Source of the DNA: CAVWCQ01 sp963753545
GTDB taxonomy: Bacteria > Chloroflexota > Anaerolineae > Aggregatilineales > Aggregatilineaceae
NCBI GenBank assembly: GCA_963753545.1
Contig: CAVWCQ010000008.1
Coordinates: 3,534,001-3,598,000, forward strand
Direction of reading: 5' to 3'
DNA length: 64,000 nucleotides
The translations under genes were made by a program, and so were the position numbers. Under the pieces are notes generated by a model. The model did no database searches. It saw nothing but the letters and a program-made list of their open reading frames with translations, and was not told where the DNA came from. Positions 36,807 through 46,662 of the stretch are shown piece by piece. Numbering within the stretch: the first letter of the stretch is position 1; the number at the start of each line of letters is the position of its first letter.

Positions 36807-37928
36807 CTATCGTGCTACGCTCCGATAAACGTCCAGGGTTTGGCGAGCCGTTCGCTGCCACGAAAAACGAGCGGCCCGAGTTGGTCCGGCAGCGCTCATC
36901 TCGGCGCGTAACTCTTTATCATTGAGCACCGCGCGCAGAACATCTGTCATATTGTCTATGTCGTAGGGATTAAAATAATGAGCGACATCAGCCCCCAATT
37001 CGGGCATACTGGATGTATGGCTGCTGATCACAGGCACGCCGCAAGCCATCGCCTCTAACACGGGCAGCCCGGCCCCTTCATAGACGGAAGCCATGACATA
37101 AACCAATGCGGCGCGGAACACAGCAGGGAGATCATCGTCGGGCACATATCCTGGCATCCGTACGGCGTCACCTAAGCCCAGTTCTTCGACCCTGGTAAAG
37201 AATTCCTCATAGAGCCACCCTTTGGCACCCACAACCACCAGACACAGCCGCCTATCATCGCGGCGCAACCGGGCCAGACATTCCGCCAGTCGAGTCAGAT
37301 TTTTGCGCGGCTCAATGGTTCCAACGGCCAGGAGGAAGCGCTCTGGCAGATGGTATTTTTCCCGCACGCGCGCGACTTCGGAGTCGGATACGGGGCGAAA
37401 GTGAGGGGCAGCAGCCTCATGGACAACGGTGATTTTCCGATCTGGCGTCCCATAATAGCGGATCAGGTCGTTTTTGGTCGCCTGCGAAATGGCAATAATC
37501 GCATCGGCGCGGCGCACAAAGAGAGGCATGGCCAGGTTGAGAAACCAATAATTTAGCCGCTTGTGATGCTGCGGAAAGAGGCGAAAAATCAGATCGTGGA
37601 CTGTCATCACGGTTGGCACATCATGCAGCGGCATGAGCAGGTGTTCAGTCGCATGAAAGAGAGTCGCGTCGGGAACCAGCCGCTTAAACGAGAGCCGGGT
37701 TAGTTGTCCCTGCCAGACCAGCATCCGCCAGGGCTTGTACCCCATGCGGATTGAACGCTGTGGCATACGCTGCCATTCCGGGAATAATTGGGCACGGGAG
37801 GTACGGTTGTAGAACAGCGTAGGCGGCAGTTCCATTTCTTCGATCAACGCCTCGACAAGAGAGCGTGCATAACGCCCCAGCCCGGCGCGACTGTTGATGG
37901 CTGCCGATACATCAATGGTAGTAGTCAC
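36807..37928 (-). CDS. Family 4 glycosyltransferase
   Basis: 373-residue GT-B fold enzyme. N-terminal SAAINSRAGLGRYARSLVEAL and VMTVHDLIFRLFPQHHKRL, then C-terminal LAVGTIEPRKNLTRL, MPGYVPDDDLPAVFRAALVYV and the donor-binding EGAGLPVLEAMACGVPVISS are typical of retaining GT4 mannosyl or related transferases. The start is GTG with GGGGGA upstream. The neighbouring GT26 and a second GT4 at 39.5 kb suggest an exopolysaccharide or cell-wall glycan pathway. Confidence 0.92.
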   Translation of the reverse strand: MTTTIDVSAAINSRAGLGRYARSLVEALIEEMELPPTLFYNRTSRAQLFPEWQRMPQRSIRMGYKPWRMLVWQGQLTRLSFKRLVPDATLFHATEHLLMPLHDVPTVMTVHDLIFRLFPQHHKRLNYWFLNLAMPLFVRRADAIIAISQATKNDLIRYYGTPDRKITVVHEAAAPHFRPVSDSEVARVREKYHLPERFLLAVGTIEPRKNLTRLAECLARLRRDDRRLCLVVVGAKGWLYEEFFTRVEELGLGDAVRMPGYVPDDDLPAVFRAALVYVMASVYEGAGLPVLEAMACGVPVISSHTSSMPELGADVAHYFNPYDIDNMTDVLRAVLNDKELRAEMSAAGPTRAARFSWQRTARQTLDVYRSVAR

Positions 37929-37942
37929 GATCGTATCCCCCT

Positions 37943-38698
37943 TTACAGCGGCTGCTCACGGTGCAACAAAACCGCCCATACAAAACGCGGCAGGCGCAGC
38001 ATCCGCCGCCAGCGAGAAGGCTGTTGAAGCAGGCGATACAGCCATTCCAGGGCCAGTCGCTGCATCCAGCGCGGCGCACGCACCTGGACTCCCGCCAGAA
38101 AGTCAAAGGTTCCGCCCACACCCATCGCCACATAGACATTCAAGCAGGAACGGTTGCGAGCAATCCACAAGTCTTGTTTGGGCGCGCCATAGGCTACGAA
38201 TAGGATATCCGCACCGCTGGCATTTACCCGCTGAACCAGTTCATCATCTTCTTCGGGGGCCGGGCTGCCCGCGTAGACTCCAACGATCTGAACACCAGGA
38301 AAGCGACGGCAAAGTTCCTGGGCCGCACGTTCGGCTACACCTGGTTCAGCCCCCAATAAAAACAACTTCCAGCCTTCACGAGCGGCCCGTGCAGCAAGCA
38401 ACGGCATGCCATCCGATCCAGTCACTCGCTCCGGCAGCGGATGCCGCAAGTACCACGAGGCAAAGACTAATCCGATCCCATCAGCCACGCACAAATCGGC
38501 ATCGTGCAGCACACGCATGAATTCCGGGTTATCCTGAGCAATCATCACAAATTCAGGGCTGACCGTGCATATCTGATGCAGGCGCTTTTGTGGAGAGGCT
38601 ATCCATCCCGCAACTGTGTCGACCAAATCAACAAAGGTTGTTGGGTCAACAGGCACGCCAAGAATATGCAGACGGTTGGATTCCGTTGTTCCGGTCAT
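37943..38698 (-). CDS. WecG/TagA/CpsF family glycosyltransferase (GT26)
   Basis: About 251 residues. Family landmarks are HQICTVSPEFVMIAQ, the catalytic-region ADGIGLVFASWYL, FLLGAEPGVAERA and VAYGAPKQDLWI. GT26 enzymes such as TagA and WecG add N-acetylmannosamine or its uronic acid to a lipid-linked GlcNAc in teichoic acid or ECA synthesis. ATG 38698 with GGAGG 9 bp upstream is chosen over 38725. It is the first gene of a minus-strand operon ending in the CBS protein. Confidence 0.93.
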   Translation of the reverse strand: MTGTTESNRLHILGVPVDPTTFVDLVDTVAGWIASPQKRLHQICTVSPEFVMIAQDNPEFMRVLHDADLCVADGIGLVFASWYLRHPLPERVTGSDGMPLLAARAAREGWKLFLLGAEPGVAERAAQELCRRFPGVQIVGVYAGSPAPEEDDELVQRVNASGADILFVAYGAPKQDLWIARNRSCLNVYVAMGVGGTFDFLAGVQVRAPRWMQRLALEWLYRLLQQPSRWRRMLRLPRFVWAVLLHREQPL

Positions 38699-38802
38699 CA
38701 GCTCAAGCCTCCATTTTATGCCCATTCAATTTAACCGAATGTTCCCGACATCACAAGTTGCCTTCAGGCTGGGCTTCGCTACAATAAACAGCGGAGGACC
38801 GT

Positions 38803-39540
38803 ATGATAGACGATAACGAACTGCTGCCCGAAGAAATCGAAAATGAAGCCGCTTCTGATGAGACGGTTGAGTCTTATTCTGACTCTGAAACAGACGAATT
38901 GAGCGGCGAAACATTGGTCGAAATGACGCCGCCCGACTCCACTGAACCATCAGCCGTGCGCGATATGGAGCGCTTACGCCAGCCACGGGCCCAGAACTTC
39001 CGGCGGCGCATCCGCAACCAGGTCAGCATGCTGCCGCTGGCGTTGTTTCTGCTGGCCCTGGGGGGCTTTCTGCTAGCCCGAGAGCGGAATGTCGAAGGGC
39101 TGCCGGACGTATCCAACCAGGAAATGGCTGGCGCTGCCGTCCTTGTGACAGCGTTCACCCTGGTTTTCCGATCAATTGTTTTTGGCCGCCGAGAGCGCGG
39201 TCTGCTATTTTTCGGTTCATGGGTTTTATTGACTGTCGGGGGCGCTGCGCTGGTCTATTATGAAATTGACAACCAGGCCGATGCCGCAAAATGGTGGCCG
39301 ATTGTGCTGGTATCGCTCAGCGCAACCCTCTTGTTCACGTACCTGATCGAGCGCACACACGACAGCCGCCTGGTGCTGTTGAGTTTGATGGCCCTGGTAG
39401 CGGGTGGAGTCGCTTTGTGGATTACGAACGGCGGGCTAGGCGACCAGTCACTCGACAAAGCTGCCGACTATTGGCCGCTGCTGCTCTCCATAGCAGGCAT
39501 CGGTCTTTTACCGTTTGTGTTTCGCCGCCAAACAGGATAA
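38803..39540 (+). CDS. Membrane protein of unknown function
   Basis: 245 residues. An acidic, disordered N-terminal 60 residues (rich in Asp, Glu, Ser, Thr) is followed by a basic stretch (RQPRAQNFRRRIRNQ) and about seven hydrophobic helices. The acidic-basic-membrane layout suggests the N-terminus is cytoplasmic. No catalytic motif is visible and I do not recognise the family. It lies 8 bp before a GT4 gene and may belong to the same operon. Confidence 0.75.
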   Translation: MIDDNELLPEEIENEAASDETVESYSDSETDELSGETLVEMTPPDSTEPSAVRDMERLRQPRAQNFRRRIRNQVSMLPLALFLLALGGFLLARERNVEGLPDVSNQEMAGAAVLVTAFTLVFRSIVFGRRERGLLFFGSWVLLTVGGAALVYYEIDNQADAAKWWPIVLVSLSATLLFTYLIERTHDSRLVLLSLMALVAGGVALWITNGGLGDQSLDKAADYWPLLLSIAGIGLLPFVFRRQTG

Positions 39541-39548
39541 GAACGTTG

Positions 39549-40725
39549 ATGCGTCCGCTCACCATTGCTATAGACGCCAGCCGGACAACCATAACCCACC
39601 GGACGGGAACGGAAAACTATGCCCTACGCCTGATCCGAGCAATGCTGGCACTGGACACACCTCACCGCTTTCTCCTCTACTTTCGCGATCAGCCGAGCGA
39701 CGCTCTGTTTCCAGGCTCAATGCGCCAACCGCCCCGCCTGACTCGTTGGTTGGAACGCTCATCAGGCGACAAAGGCCATCCCGTGATTTCAGCATGTCAT
39801 CCCCTGGCGACGGGCCTGGACTTATATCCGGTTTGCCGAGGCGCTCTGGCAAGATCGCCCTGATGTCACATTTGTTCCTGCCCATACGCTGCCATTGTGG
39901 TTCCCCGGTCCGGCAGTCGTTACCGTCCACGATTTAGGCTATGTCTACTTCCCGACGGCGCATCCCGGCCCGATACGCCGCTACCTGGAATGGTCGACCC
40001 GGCACAGCGTCCAGCGCGCCACCCGAATTATTGCTGATTCGCTGGCAACCTCTCGTGATCTTGCCGCACATTATGGCGTTTCCGAAAATAAGATCACTCT
40101 GATCTATCCTGGCGTGGATGAGTCGCTCTCGCGCATCACGGAACCATCCAAGCTGGCTGCTGTGCGCGCTTGTTACAGCCTGCCCGAACACTATTTGCTA
40201 TTCGTGGGGACGCTTCAGCCCCGCAAAAATATCGCGCAAATCGTCCAGGGCTACGTGAAATGGCGCGCTACTCAGACGAATCCAGATGTGTCGCTGGTCG
40301 TTGCCGGGCCAAAAGGTTGGCTCTACGATCCGAGTTGGGCGGAAGGGATCGAAGGCGTGATCCTGCCCGGATATATAGATGATGACGATATTGCGGCCCT
40401 GTACAGCGGCGCGCTAGGCCTTGTTTTCCCAACATTACACGAAGGGTTCGGCTTTCCCGTTCTGGAGGCCATGCGCTGTGGAACGCCTGTTATCACCAGC
40501 AGCACATCATCTCTGCCCGAGGTAGCAGGTGATGCAGCCCTGCTGGTCAATCCAATGGATAGTAATGCCATTGCAAACGCTATTGGTCAATTGGTCTCCG
40601 ACTCGGAACTGAGTCAGAGTTTGATCGAAAAAGGATACCAGCAAGCTCAGCGTTTTACGTGGCAGCAGACGGCGGAACAAACTCTGCGCGTGTTGGAAGC
40701 CGCAGCCATCATGAAACCGTCATGA
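39549..40725 (+). CDS. Family 4 glycosyltransferase, frame broken as sequenced
   Basis: About 391 residues in two frames. The N-terminus (LTIAIDASRTTITHRTGTEN) is in one frame to about 39740, and the rest in another from about 39790 (RPDVTFVPAHTLPLWFPGP, then VTVHDLGYVYFP, LFVGTLQPRKNI, LPGYIDDDDIAALYSGAL, EGFGFPVLEAMRCGTPVITS). The net shift is one extra base in 39740-39800; the exact place cannot be fixed because the region is poorly conserved. The enzyme is similar to the GT4 at 36.8 kb. It probably acts in the same glycan pathway. Confidence 0.85.
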
Positions 40726-40734
40726 AACCATAGC

Positions 40735-40763
40735 TTGCGAGATAGTCCTGCACTTCTTATAAT
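40735..40763 (+). promoter_or_regulatory. Sigma70-type promoter of the PA14/SH3 protein gene
   Basis: TTGCGA, 17-bp spacer, TATAAT, ending 49 bp before the ATG at 40813. The -10 box is a perfect match and the -35 has four of six bases. Confidence 0.55.
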
Positions 40764-40812
40764 TCGTGGGCACTCTTTTTCTTGAATTGGCGAGTAGACT
40801 AGGAAAAACGTC

Positions 40813-42633
40813 ATGCGCAAATGGATGGTGTACGGCCTCGCCGCCGTCATGACGCTGGTTCTATTGCAAGGAATCGGCAGCGGAAATTCACCTAAGGTGG
40901 TTCAGGCGAACGCGGGAACACAGTGGAACGCGCAGTATTTTAATAACATTGATCTCTCAGGTTCCCCAACAGTTTCACGTATTGATGACAAGATTGACTT
41001 CAACTGGGCAGGCGGCTCACCCGATGGGGCGATCCAGGCTGACAACTTCAGCGCCCGCTGGACCAAAACAGTCAACTTCCCCACGTCGGGCAGTTGGACA
41101 TTCCGTATAGGTGCAGACGATGGAATCCGTATGTGGATCGATGCCACGCAATTATTCAATGAGTGGCATGGCAATGCGAGCGGATACCAAACCTATCAGG
41201 TCACGTTAGACGCACTGACCGCCGGAAATCACGACCTCAAAGTGGAATACTATGAGGCAACGGGAAACGCCGGGGTGCAGGTATTTTGGTCTTCGGGCAG
41301 CGGCTCGACCACCACAACCTCGGGCACCGGTTCTTCCGCGGCAGCAGGCGGCCCTGCAAACTGGAATGCCCAATACTTTAATAACAACAGCCTAAGCGGC
41401 TCACCCGTGGTCAGCCGTGTTGATCCTGATATCAACTTTAACTGGGGTGCAGGATCCCCTGACGCGGCTGTTCCAGCGGATAATTTCAGCGCCCGTTGGA
41501 CGACCACCGTCAATTTTGAAACACCCGGGCACTGGCACTTTACGGTGAGCGCTGATGATGGCGTTCGGATGTGGATTGATGTCACGCCGATTATTGATCA
41601 GTGGCATGGTTCTACATCAGGAACAGGCGTTTATGAAGCCGATATACAAGGCTTGACTGCCGGAAACCACGACCTCAAAGTGGAATACTATGAGGCGACG
41701 GGCAATGCGGGTATTCAGGTCCGCTGGTCGAACAGTGGCGGAGCGGGTTCTGTTGCAGCCGCACCTGCTGCCCCTCCGGTACAGCCTATCTACGCCGCTG
41801 TAACCGTCACCCAACTGAATGTCCGTACCGGGCCGGGCCGCAACTATCCGGTGATGGCAAAGGTCACTTATCCCAAGAACTACCCGGTACTTGGCGCTAC
41901 CCCCGATATGTCCTGGATTCTGATCGACCTTAAAAATGGGAAGTCAGGCTGGGTGAGCAACGACTGGGTGTGGCTGTTCAGCAGCGATTCCGCCCTTAAC
42001 GGGGATGCAGATGGTGATACCTACCAGGACTTCGTATTCCTGATCCCGCGCATTGATCCAGGGACCGTTGCAGCGCAAGCTGCCGCCGCTGCTGCCGCTA
42101 ATCCGGCTCCAGCCGTGACGATTCAGGGCCGTACATCAGACGTCGTGAATGTACGCGACGGGGCATCGCTTTACGCGGCCCAGATCATTGCCAGCCTGCC
42201 GCAAAACACCGTCGTCAGCATCGAGGCTCGTAACGGCGATGGGGCGTGGTATCTGGTCAGCGCGCCGGGCGGCCTTCGTGGCTGGGTAAACGCTTCCTTC
42301 GTTGTCCTGACTCAGGGACGCGTCTCCGATCTGCTGGTCAGCACGGAAGTTGTTCCTGCTCCGGCGATGGGTTCTGTCTTCGTCCCGCAGACCGACCAGG
42401 GTACAACACGCACGGTGCGGGGCCGGGCAAATTCGGTCCTCACCTTCCGCGATGCAGCAAGCACCCGCGGCAATTCTCTGGGTGAAGTGGCGAAGGGGAC
42501 TGAGTTTGTTATCGAAGGACGCAACACCAACGGGGCCTGGTATTTAGTCACGATCAATGGGACGCAGGGCTGGGTTTATTCCCCTGGCGTAAATCTGATC
42601 GAAGGCGCAGTATCGGACCTACCGATCCGCTAA
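40813..42633 (+). CDS. Secreted protein with two PA14 domains and three SH3-like domains
   Basis: 606 residues. A signal peptide (VYGLAAVMTLVLLQGIG) leads to two PA14-type domains, each with WNAQYFNN, a DGxRMWID motif and the shared ending AGNHDLKVEYYEATGNAG, separated by a Ser/Thr/Gly linker. Three bacterial SH3 (SH3_3) domains follow (LNVRTGPGRNYP, VNVRDGASLYAA, LTFRDAASTRGN). PA14 domains commonly bind carbohydrates and SH3_3 domains bind peptidoglycan peptides, so a cell-wall or matrix-associated adhesin or structural role is likely. The gene has its own promoter and terminator. Confidence 0.88.
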   Translation: MRKWMVYGLAAVMTLVLLQGIGSGNSPKVVQANAGTQWNAQYFNNIDLSGSPTVSRIDDKIDFNWAGGSPDGAIQADNFSARWTKTVNFPTSGSWTFRIGADDGIRMWIDATQLFNEWHGNASGYQTYQVTLDALTAGNHDLKVEYYEATGNAGVQVFWSSGSGSTTTTSGTGSSAAAGGPANWNAQYFNNNSLSGSPVVSRVDPDINFNWGAGSPDAAVPADNFSARWTTTVNFETPGHWHFTVSADDGVRMWIDVTPIIDQWHGSTSGTGVYEADIQGLTAGNHDLKVEYYEATGNAGIQVRWSNSGGAGSVAAAPAAPPVQPIYAAVTVTQLNVRTGPGRNYPVMAKVTYPKNYPVLGATPDMSWILIDLKNGKSGWVSNDWVWLFSSDSALNGDADGDTYQDFVFLIPRIDPGTVAAQAAAAAAANPAPAVTIQGRTSDVVNVRDGASLYAAQIIASLPQNTVVSIEARNGDGAWYLVSAPGGLRGWVNASFVVLTQGRVSDLLVSTEVVPAPAMGSVFVPQTDQGTTRTVRGRANSVLTFRDAASTRGNSLGEVAKGTEFVIEGRNTNGAWYLVTINGTQGWVYSPGVNLIEGAVSDLPIR

Positions 42634-42662
42634 CTTTGGATGGTATGATTTAGATCACAAAT

Positions 42663-42697
42663 CGCTCCGCGTCTGTCGAGATGCGGAGCGTTTTTTT
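42663..42697 (+). terminator. Rho-independent terminator after the PA14/SH3 gene
   Basis: CGCTCCGC, 12-nt loop, GCGGAGCG, then seven T. It ends 12 bp before the next ATG. Confidence 0.9.
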
Positions 42698-42709
42698 CAG
42701 GATAGAACT

Positions 42710-43513
42710 ATGGGTATTGATTACGTCATTCATTATACCTGTCAGCCGAAGCAGGCTTTGACTCTGGAAGGGCTGATCGGGCGTCTGAAGGGGCGGGACC
42801 GCGCCAAGGCAATCATCCAGCTTTACCGCGAGAACGGCGATCAGCGTCCGCCTTCGCAGATGGGTTTTGAGATGGTGCGCCGCCTGCCCGACGGGTCCGA
42901 AGAGAGTGAAGTGATCATCGTTCAGGATCTGCTCAATAGCGCCGCTGAACTCACCCCTTGGGAACCGTACTGTGCCACCTGCCCGGCAAATCGGGTCGAA
43001 GAACCTTTTGGTTGTATCGGGACGATTAACTACCCAATCTCAGAAAAGGCGGAGCGCTGGCTGCTCGATCAATTGCCCAAACGCGAAAATCTCTTGTCAT
43101 TTATGCTGCTGAGCAAGGCAATCAAAGAGATGGGGTATACCGGGGATGCCGCCTCTCGCTTGCGCAGCCAGGAAGAAGTTTTTCTGGAAAGCACGGTCGC
43201 TCCGGTGCGGGACTTTGAAACCTTTACTGTCTCGGGCAATCAGATTTTTGAGATGCTTTTCCTATCCGGCCATATTCAGCCCACACATGGATCGCTGCTG
43301 CTGCAATTTTTCGGCGCAATTCCCACTGATCTGGAAGCGGATACCATGATGCAGTTAGCCGTGCCGCCTTCGCAGGAATGGATTGACCAGAACGTGCCGT
43401 TTTTACTCAAACCCCAGCGCGGCGATGACATCTCTATCACTTCCTTCAAAGCGTTCTTCCAGGCCATCTACATTGGCTACCGCCTGAGCGTCCCGGTTCT
43501 GTTAGATGTGTAA
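42710..43513 (+). CDS. Conserved-looking protein of unknown function with a cysteine cluster
   Basis: 267 residues, no signal peptide or membrane segment. Near residue 85 lies YCATCPANRVEEPFGCIG, a CxxC plus a later Cys that could bind zinc or an iron-sulfur cluster. The remainder looks like an ordinary soluble alpha/beta protein with no catalytic motif I can name. The start is the ATG after AGGATAG. It is isolated between two terminators, so it is probably transcribed alone. I do not recognise the family. Confidence 0.75.
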   Translation: MGIDYVIHYTCQPKQALTLEGLIGRLKGRDRAKAIIQLYRENGDQRPPSQMGFEMVRRLPDGSEESEVIIVQDLLNSAAELTPWEPYCATCPANRVEEPFGCIGTINYPISEKAERWLLDQLPKRENLLSFMLLSKAIKEMGYTGDAASRLRSQEEVFLESTVAPVRDFETFTVSGNQIFEMLFLSGHIQPTHGSLLLQFFGAIPTDLEADTMMQLAVPPSQEWIDQNVPFLLKPQRGDDISITSFKAFFQAIYIGYRLSVPVLLDV

Positions 43514-43543
43514 AAAAATCAGGGCGAGTTAACCCGCCCTGAT
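43512..43543 (-). terminator. Terminator between convergent genes, oriented for the WD40 gene
   Basis: ATCAGGGCG/CGCCCTGAT stem with an 8-nt loop. The minus strand reads into seven T. The stem also serves the plus-strand gene but without a T tract. Confidence 0.85.
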
Positions 43544-43556
43544 CGGAATATATGCT

Positions 43557-45293
43557 TTACTGAACGCCCCACGCCCGCAGACTCGTATCGCCTGCCGAAA
43601 GGATCAGTGTTCCATCCGGGCTGAACGCCAGACTGAAGACCTTATCTGTATGCCCCGTCAGTTCCACCAGTTTGCTATTGGTCGTCAGATCGAACACGGA
43701 AATCCCGTTAACCGTACTGACCGATGCCTGGCTCAGGAATCCACCTGTCGCGGCCAACAGTTTACCGTCGGGACTGAATGCCACCGCCAATACAGTCGCC
43801 TGACCGGGCTGGAAAACGGTGAGTGTTGCCTGAAGCGTCCGCGTCGCAACATTCCAAAGCTGGACCGTTCCCGTTTCGCCACCCACTGCCAACAGGCTTC
43901 CATCCGGACTGAAAGCCAGCGCTGCAGCCGCATTAGCCCCGCTGTTGACCACAGGCATGAGATTGGTGTTTAACACGACAAGCTGCGTGAGAGTCGCCGC
44001 GTCCCACAGGTAAACCTGCTGATTGTCAGAGGTTGCAAGCAGCTTATTGTCAGGGCTGACGACGCCGCTGTAGGCCAAAGCGCTAATCGTGGTGCTCTGC
44101 CCCGTTGTCAGATCATAGAGCGTGATGTAGGGGACAGACGGCACAGCCATCATATCTTCGTAAAACGCATAGAGCCGGGTAGCATCCGAGTTAAAAACGA
44201 TATCGCGCAGAGCGCCCGTTTTGATCGCGGGCAGACGCATCCGTTCTGTTATGGACGCGGTGTCCCATAAAACGATTTGAGTGCCTGGTTCGGTGGCGGA
44301 GGCTGTAAAGTCAGTCGTAGCAAAGATATCTCCCGCCGGGCTGAGTGCCTCGTAGTAGTCGGCGGCTTCTAGCGTAAATCCTCCAACCGGGCCGATCCGG
44401 CCACTGCTCGTGCTGCTGTACACAAAGACGTTTTGCGCCGTGCCAACAACCATCACACCGTCTTTGCCCATATTCATAATCGGGTACTGGTTGGTGAAGA
44501 CATTCTGTCCAATCTCGCGCAGCATGACGGCATTGCTGGCGTTGATCGGCTGGCGGGTGGTGGAGGGGATGATGGCAATGGTTGGCACGTCAACCAGTTC
44601 CAGGAAATACTCCCCGTTGAGCGATTCCGCCGTCCAGCCCGTTACGCCGTTATACGTGACCTGCCACCAGACAATCGCCTCGCTTGTTCCCGCACCGGTA
44701 CATTCCGGACCGCCAACCACAGGGAAGGTTGATCCGGGTGGCATTTCAGCCCCGGTGGGCTGGCTGCTGCGCCCGTAGTTCTGGCGAATAATATTGTTCA
44801 CCCCACCATCGGTGACACGCCCAATCCCCGCCAGATACAGCCGGGGAGCCGTATATCCAGCGAAATCTGCCGGGCAGGTGGTTGAGTGATAAAAGAGGGT
44901 CCCGGTTTGAGCAGCGGGGGCAGTCTGTGGCGCGCTGCCTCCACTGGCAATAGCGATAAGCTGCGGATCGCACGGCACAACCTGCGACGCATCTGCCGAC
45001 ACATATAAAACATATTGGCTGTTCGGATAAAACAGCGTGACGGCGTAAACAGTTGTTGGCGCAGGGAGCGCCACACTGGACCCAAGCAGCGGACAGCCAA
45101 GGCTGGTGTCAGTGGCCGTGACCAGCGTATGCTGCCAACCCTGCGGATTACCAATGCCAGGAATTTGAGCATTCAGTGTATTAACGGCTGCGGTCCGTAT
45201 TTCAATAGGGGTATCCTGGGCATGAAGAACAGGGGTAGAGACGAGCAAACCAAGCAAAAGCAAAACGATTAGAACCGATCGCTTTACGTTCAT
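43557..45293 (-). CDS. Secreted WD40-repeat protein
   Basis: 578 residues. A signal peptide (VLIVLLLLGLLVSTPVLHAQ) is followed by about 200 residues of unassigned sequence containing an SH3-like stretch (EAIVWWQVTYNGVTGWTAE) and then a C-terminal WD40-type propeller (LAFSPDGSLLAVGGETGTVQ, VAFSPDGKLLAA, LAFSPDGTLILSAG). Such propellers mediate protein interaction; here outside the membrane. The gene is divergent from recF with 139 bp between. Partners are unknown. Confidence 0.85.
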   Translation of the reverse strand: MNVKRSVLIVLLLLGLLVSTPVLHAQDTPIEIRTAAVNTLNAQIPGIGNPQGWQHTLVTATDTSLGCPLLGSSVALPAPTTVYAVTLFYPNSQYVLYVSADASQVVPCDPQLIAIASGGSAPQTAPAAQTGTLFYHSTTCPADFAGYTAPRLYLAGIGRVTDGGVNNIIRQNYGRSSQPTGAEMPPGSTFPVVGGPECTGAGTSEAIVWWQVTYNGVTGWTAESLNGEYFLELVDVPTIAIIPSTTRQPINASNAVMLREIGQNVFTNQYPIMNMGKDGVMVVGTAQNVFVYSSTSSGRIGPVGGFTLEAADYYEALSPAGDIFATTDFTASATEPGTQIVLWDTASITERMRLPAIKTGALRDIVFNSDATRLYAFYEDMMAVPSVPYITLYDLTTGQSTTISALAYSGVVSPDNKLLATSDNQQVYLWDAATLTQLVVLNTNLMPVVNSGANAAAALAFSPDGSLLAVGGETGTVQLWNVATRTLQATLTVFQPGQATVLAVAFSPDGKLLAATGGFLSQASVSTVNGISVFDLTTNSKLVELTGHTDKVFSLAFSPDGTLILSAGDTSLRAWGVQ

Positions 45294-45432
45294 AAGAATA
45301 TGTTTTTTTCCTCCCAGAATCGGGTGAGCTGCGCAGTATGATTGTAAACGATCTTTTTAGTTGTGTGTGAAGGCCAAAAAGGGGCGTAAAAAGCTGTGAA
45401 CAACCGAGCGCGCGAGGTATACTTGAGGGACT

Positions 45433-46650
45433 ATGCGCATTGAACACCTCTCCCTCCAGAACTTCCGCAACTACGCCCGGCTCGAAGTCACGCTGCCTCC
45501 TGGCCCGATACTGCTTTACGGCGCAAATGCTCAGGGCAAGACCAGCCTGCTCGAAGCGATCTACTATCTGGCAACCTCGCGCTCTCCCTACACGACGTCT
45601 GATCGCCAGTTGATTAACTGGAATGTGGACCGCGATATGCTGCCTTTCGCCAAGATCAGCGCGGAGGTCATCAATGACCAGCGCTTCCTGAACCGGGTCG
45701 AGATCATTCTCAGCCAGGAGCGGGGAGGCGGCGTAGAAGAACGCTTCCACAAAGAAATTCGCGTGAATGGCGTATCCCGCCGCATGATGGACCTGATCGG
45801 ACAGATCACCGTCGTGATGTTCCTGCCCCAGGATTTGTCGCTGATCGAAGGAGCGCCAGCAGACCGCCGCCGCTATATGAATGTGACGCTCTGCCAGACT
45901 GATTCTGAGTACAGCCGAGCCCTCGGTGTCTTTGAAAAAACGCTCATCCAGCGAAACGCACTGCTGCGGCGGATTGCCGAGAAAAACGCCAGCCTGGATG
46001 AGCTGGATTATTGGGATGATCAGATCACCTCGTCCGGCTCTGTGCTGGTTGCCGGGCGGCAGCGGCTTCTCCGTGAATTGGAAGTGAAGGCTGCCCGCGT
46101 CCATCGCGATCTGACCGGGGGAGATGAAGATCTGGAACTCCAATATAAACCCGGCTTCCAAACCACCGCCTCAGAAAACAGCGGGCAACTATCCTTTGAC
46201 GTGCTGGGCATGGACCTTAATCGCCAGTTAAACGCCGGAGATATCGCTCCGCAGTTCCGATCCCGCCTCGTCGCCAACCGGAACGAAGAGGTGTTACGCG
46301 GAATGACCTTGATCGGACCACAGCGCGACGAACTGCGCCTGACGGTCAACGGGCATGACCTGGGCCTCTACGGCTCACGGGGGCAGGTTCGCACGGCGGT
46401 GATGGCCCTCAAGCTGGCGGAACTGGAATGGATGCGGGACGCTATCGGGGAATGGCCGATCCTGCTTCTGGATGAAGTCGCGGCGGAACTCGATTCCTCC
46501 CGGCGCTCCTACCTGTTTAACCGCATCAGTGGCGTGAGCCAGGTGCTGTTGACCACTACCGAGCCGGACATCTTCACGCCCGCCTTTTTGCAGAGCAGTA
46601 CACGCTGGCACATCCACCAGGGACAGATCATGACCAACACGGCTGAATAA
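45433..46650 (+). CDS. recF: DNA replication and repair protein RecF
   Basis: 405-residue SMC-like ATPase that loads RecA at single-strand gaps. Walker A is GANAQGKT (residues 30-37), Walker B is LLLDEVAAELD near residue 345, and the family start MRIEHLSLQNFRNY is intact. A TATACT sits 9 bp before the ATG, so the message may be nearly leaderless. In many bacteria recF lies beside dnaN and gyrB; here it does not. Confidence 0.95.
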   Translation: MRIEHLSLQNFRNYARLEVTLPPGPILLYGANAQGKTSLLEAIYYLATSRSPYTTSDRQLINWNVDRDMLPFAKISAEVINDQRFLNRVEIILSQERGGGVEERFHKEIRVNGVSRRMMDLIGQITVVMFLPQDLSLIEGAPADRRRYMNVTLCQTDSEYSRALGVFEKTLIQRNALLRRIAEKNASLDELDYWDDQITSSGSVLVAGRQRLLRELEVKAARVHRDLTGGDEDLELQYKPGFQTTASENSGQLSFDVLGMDLNRQLNAGDIAPQFRSRLVANRNEEVLRGMTLIGPQRDELRLTVNGHDLGLYGSRGQVRTAVMALKLAELEWMRDAIGEWPILLLDEVAAELDSSRRSYLFNRISGVSQVLLTTTEPDIFTPAFLQSSTRWHIHQGQIMTNTAE

Positions 46651-46662
46651 AAGGGGCCAGCA

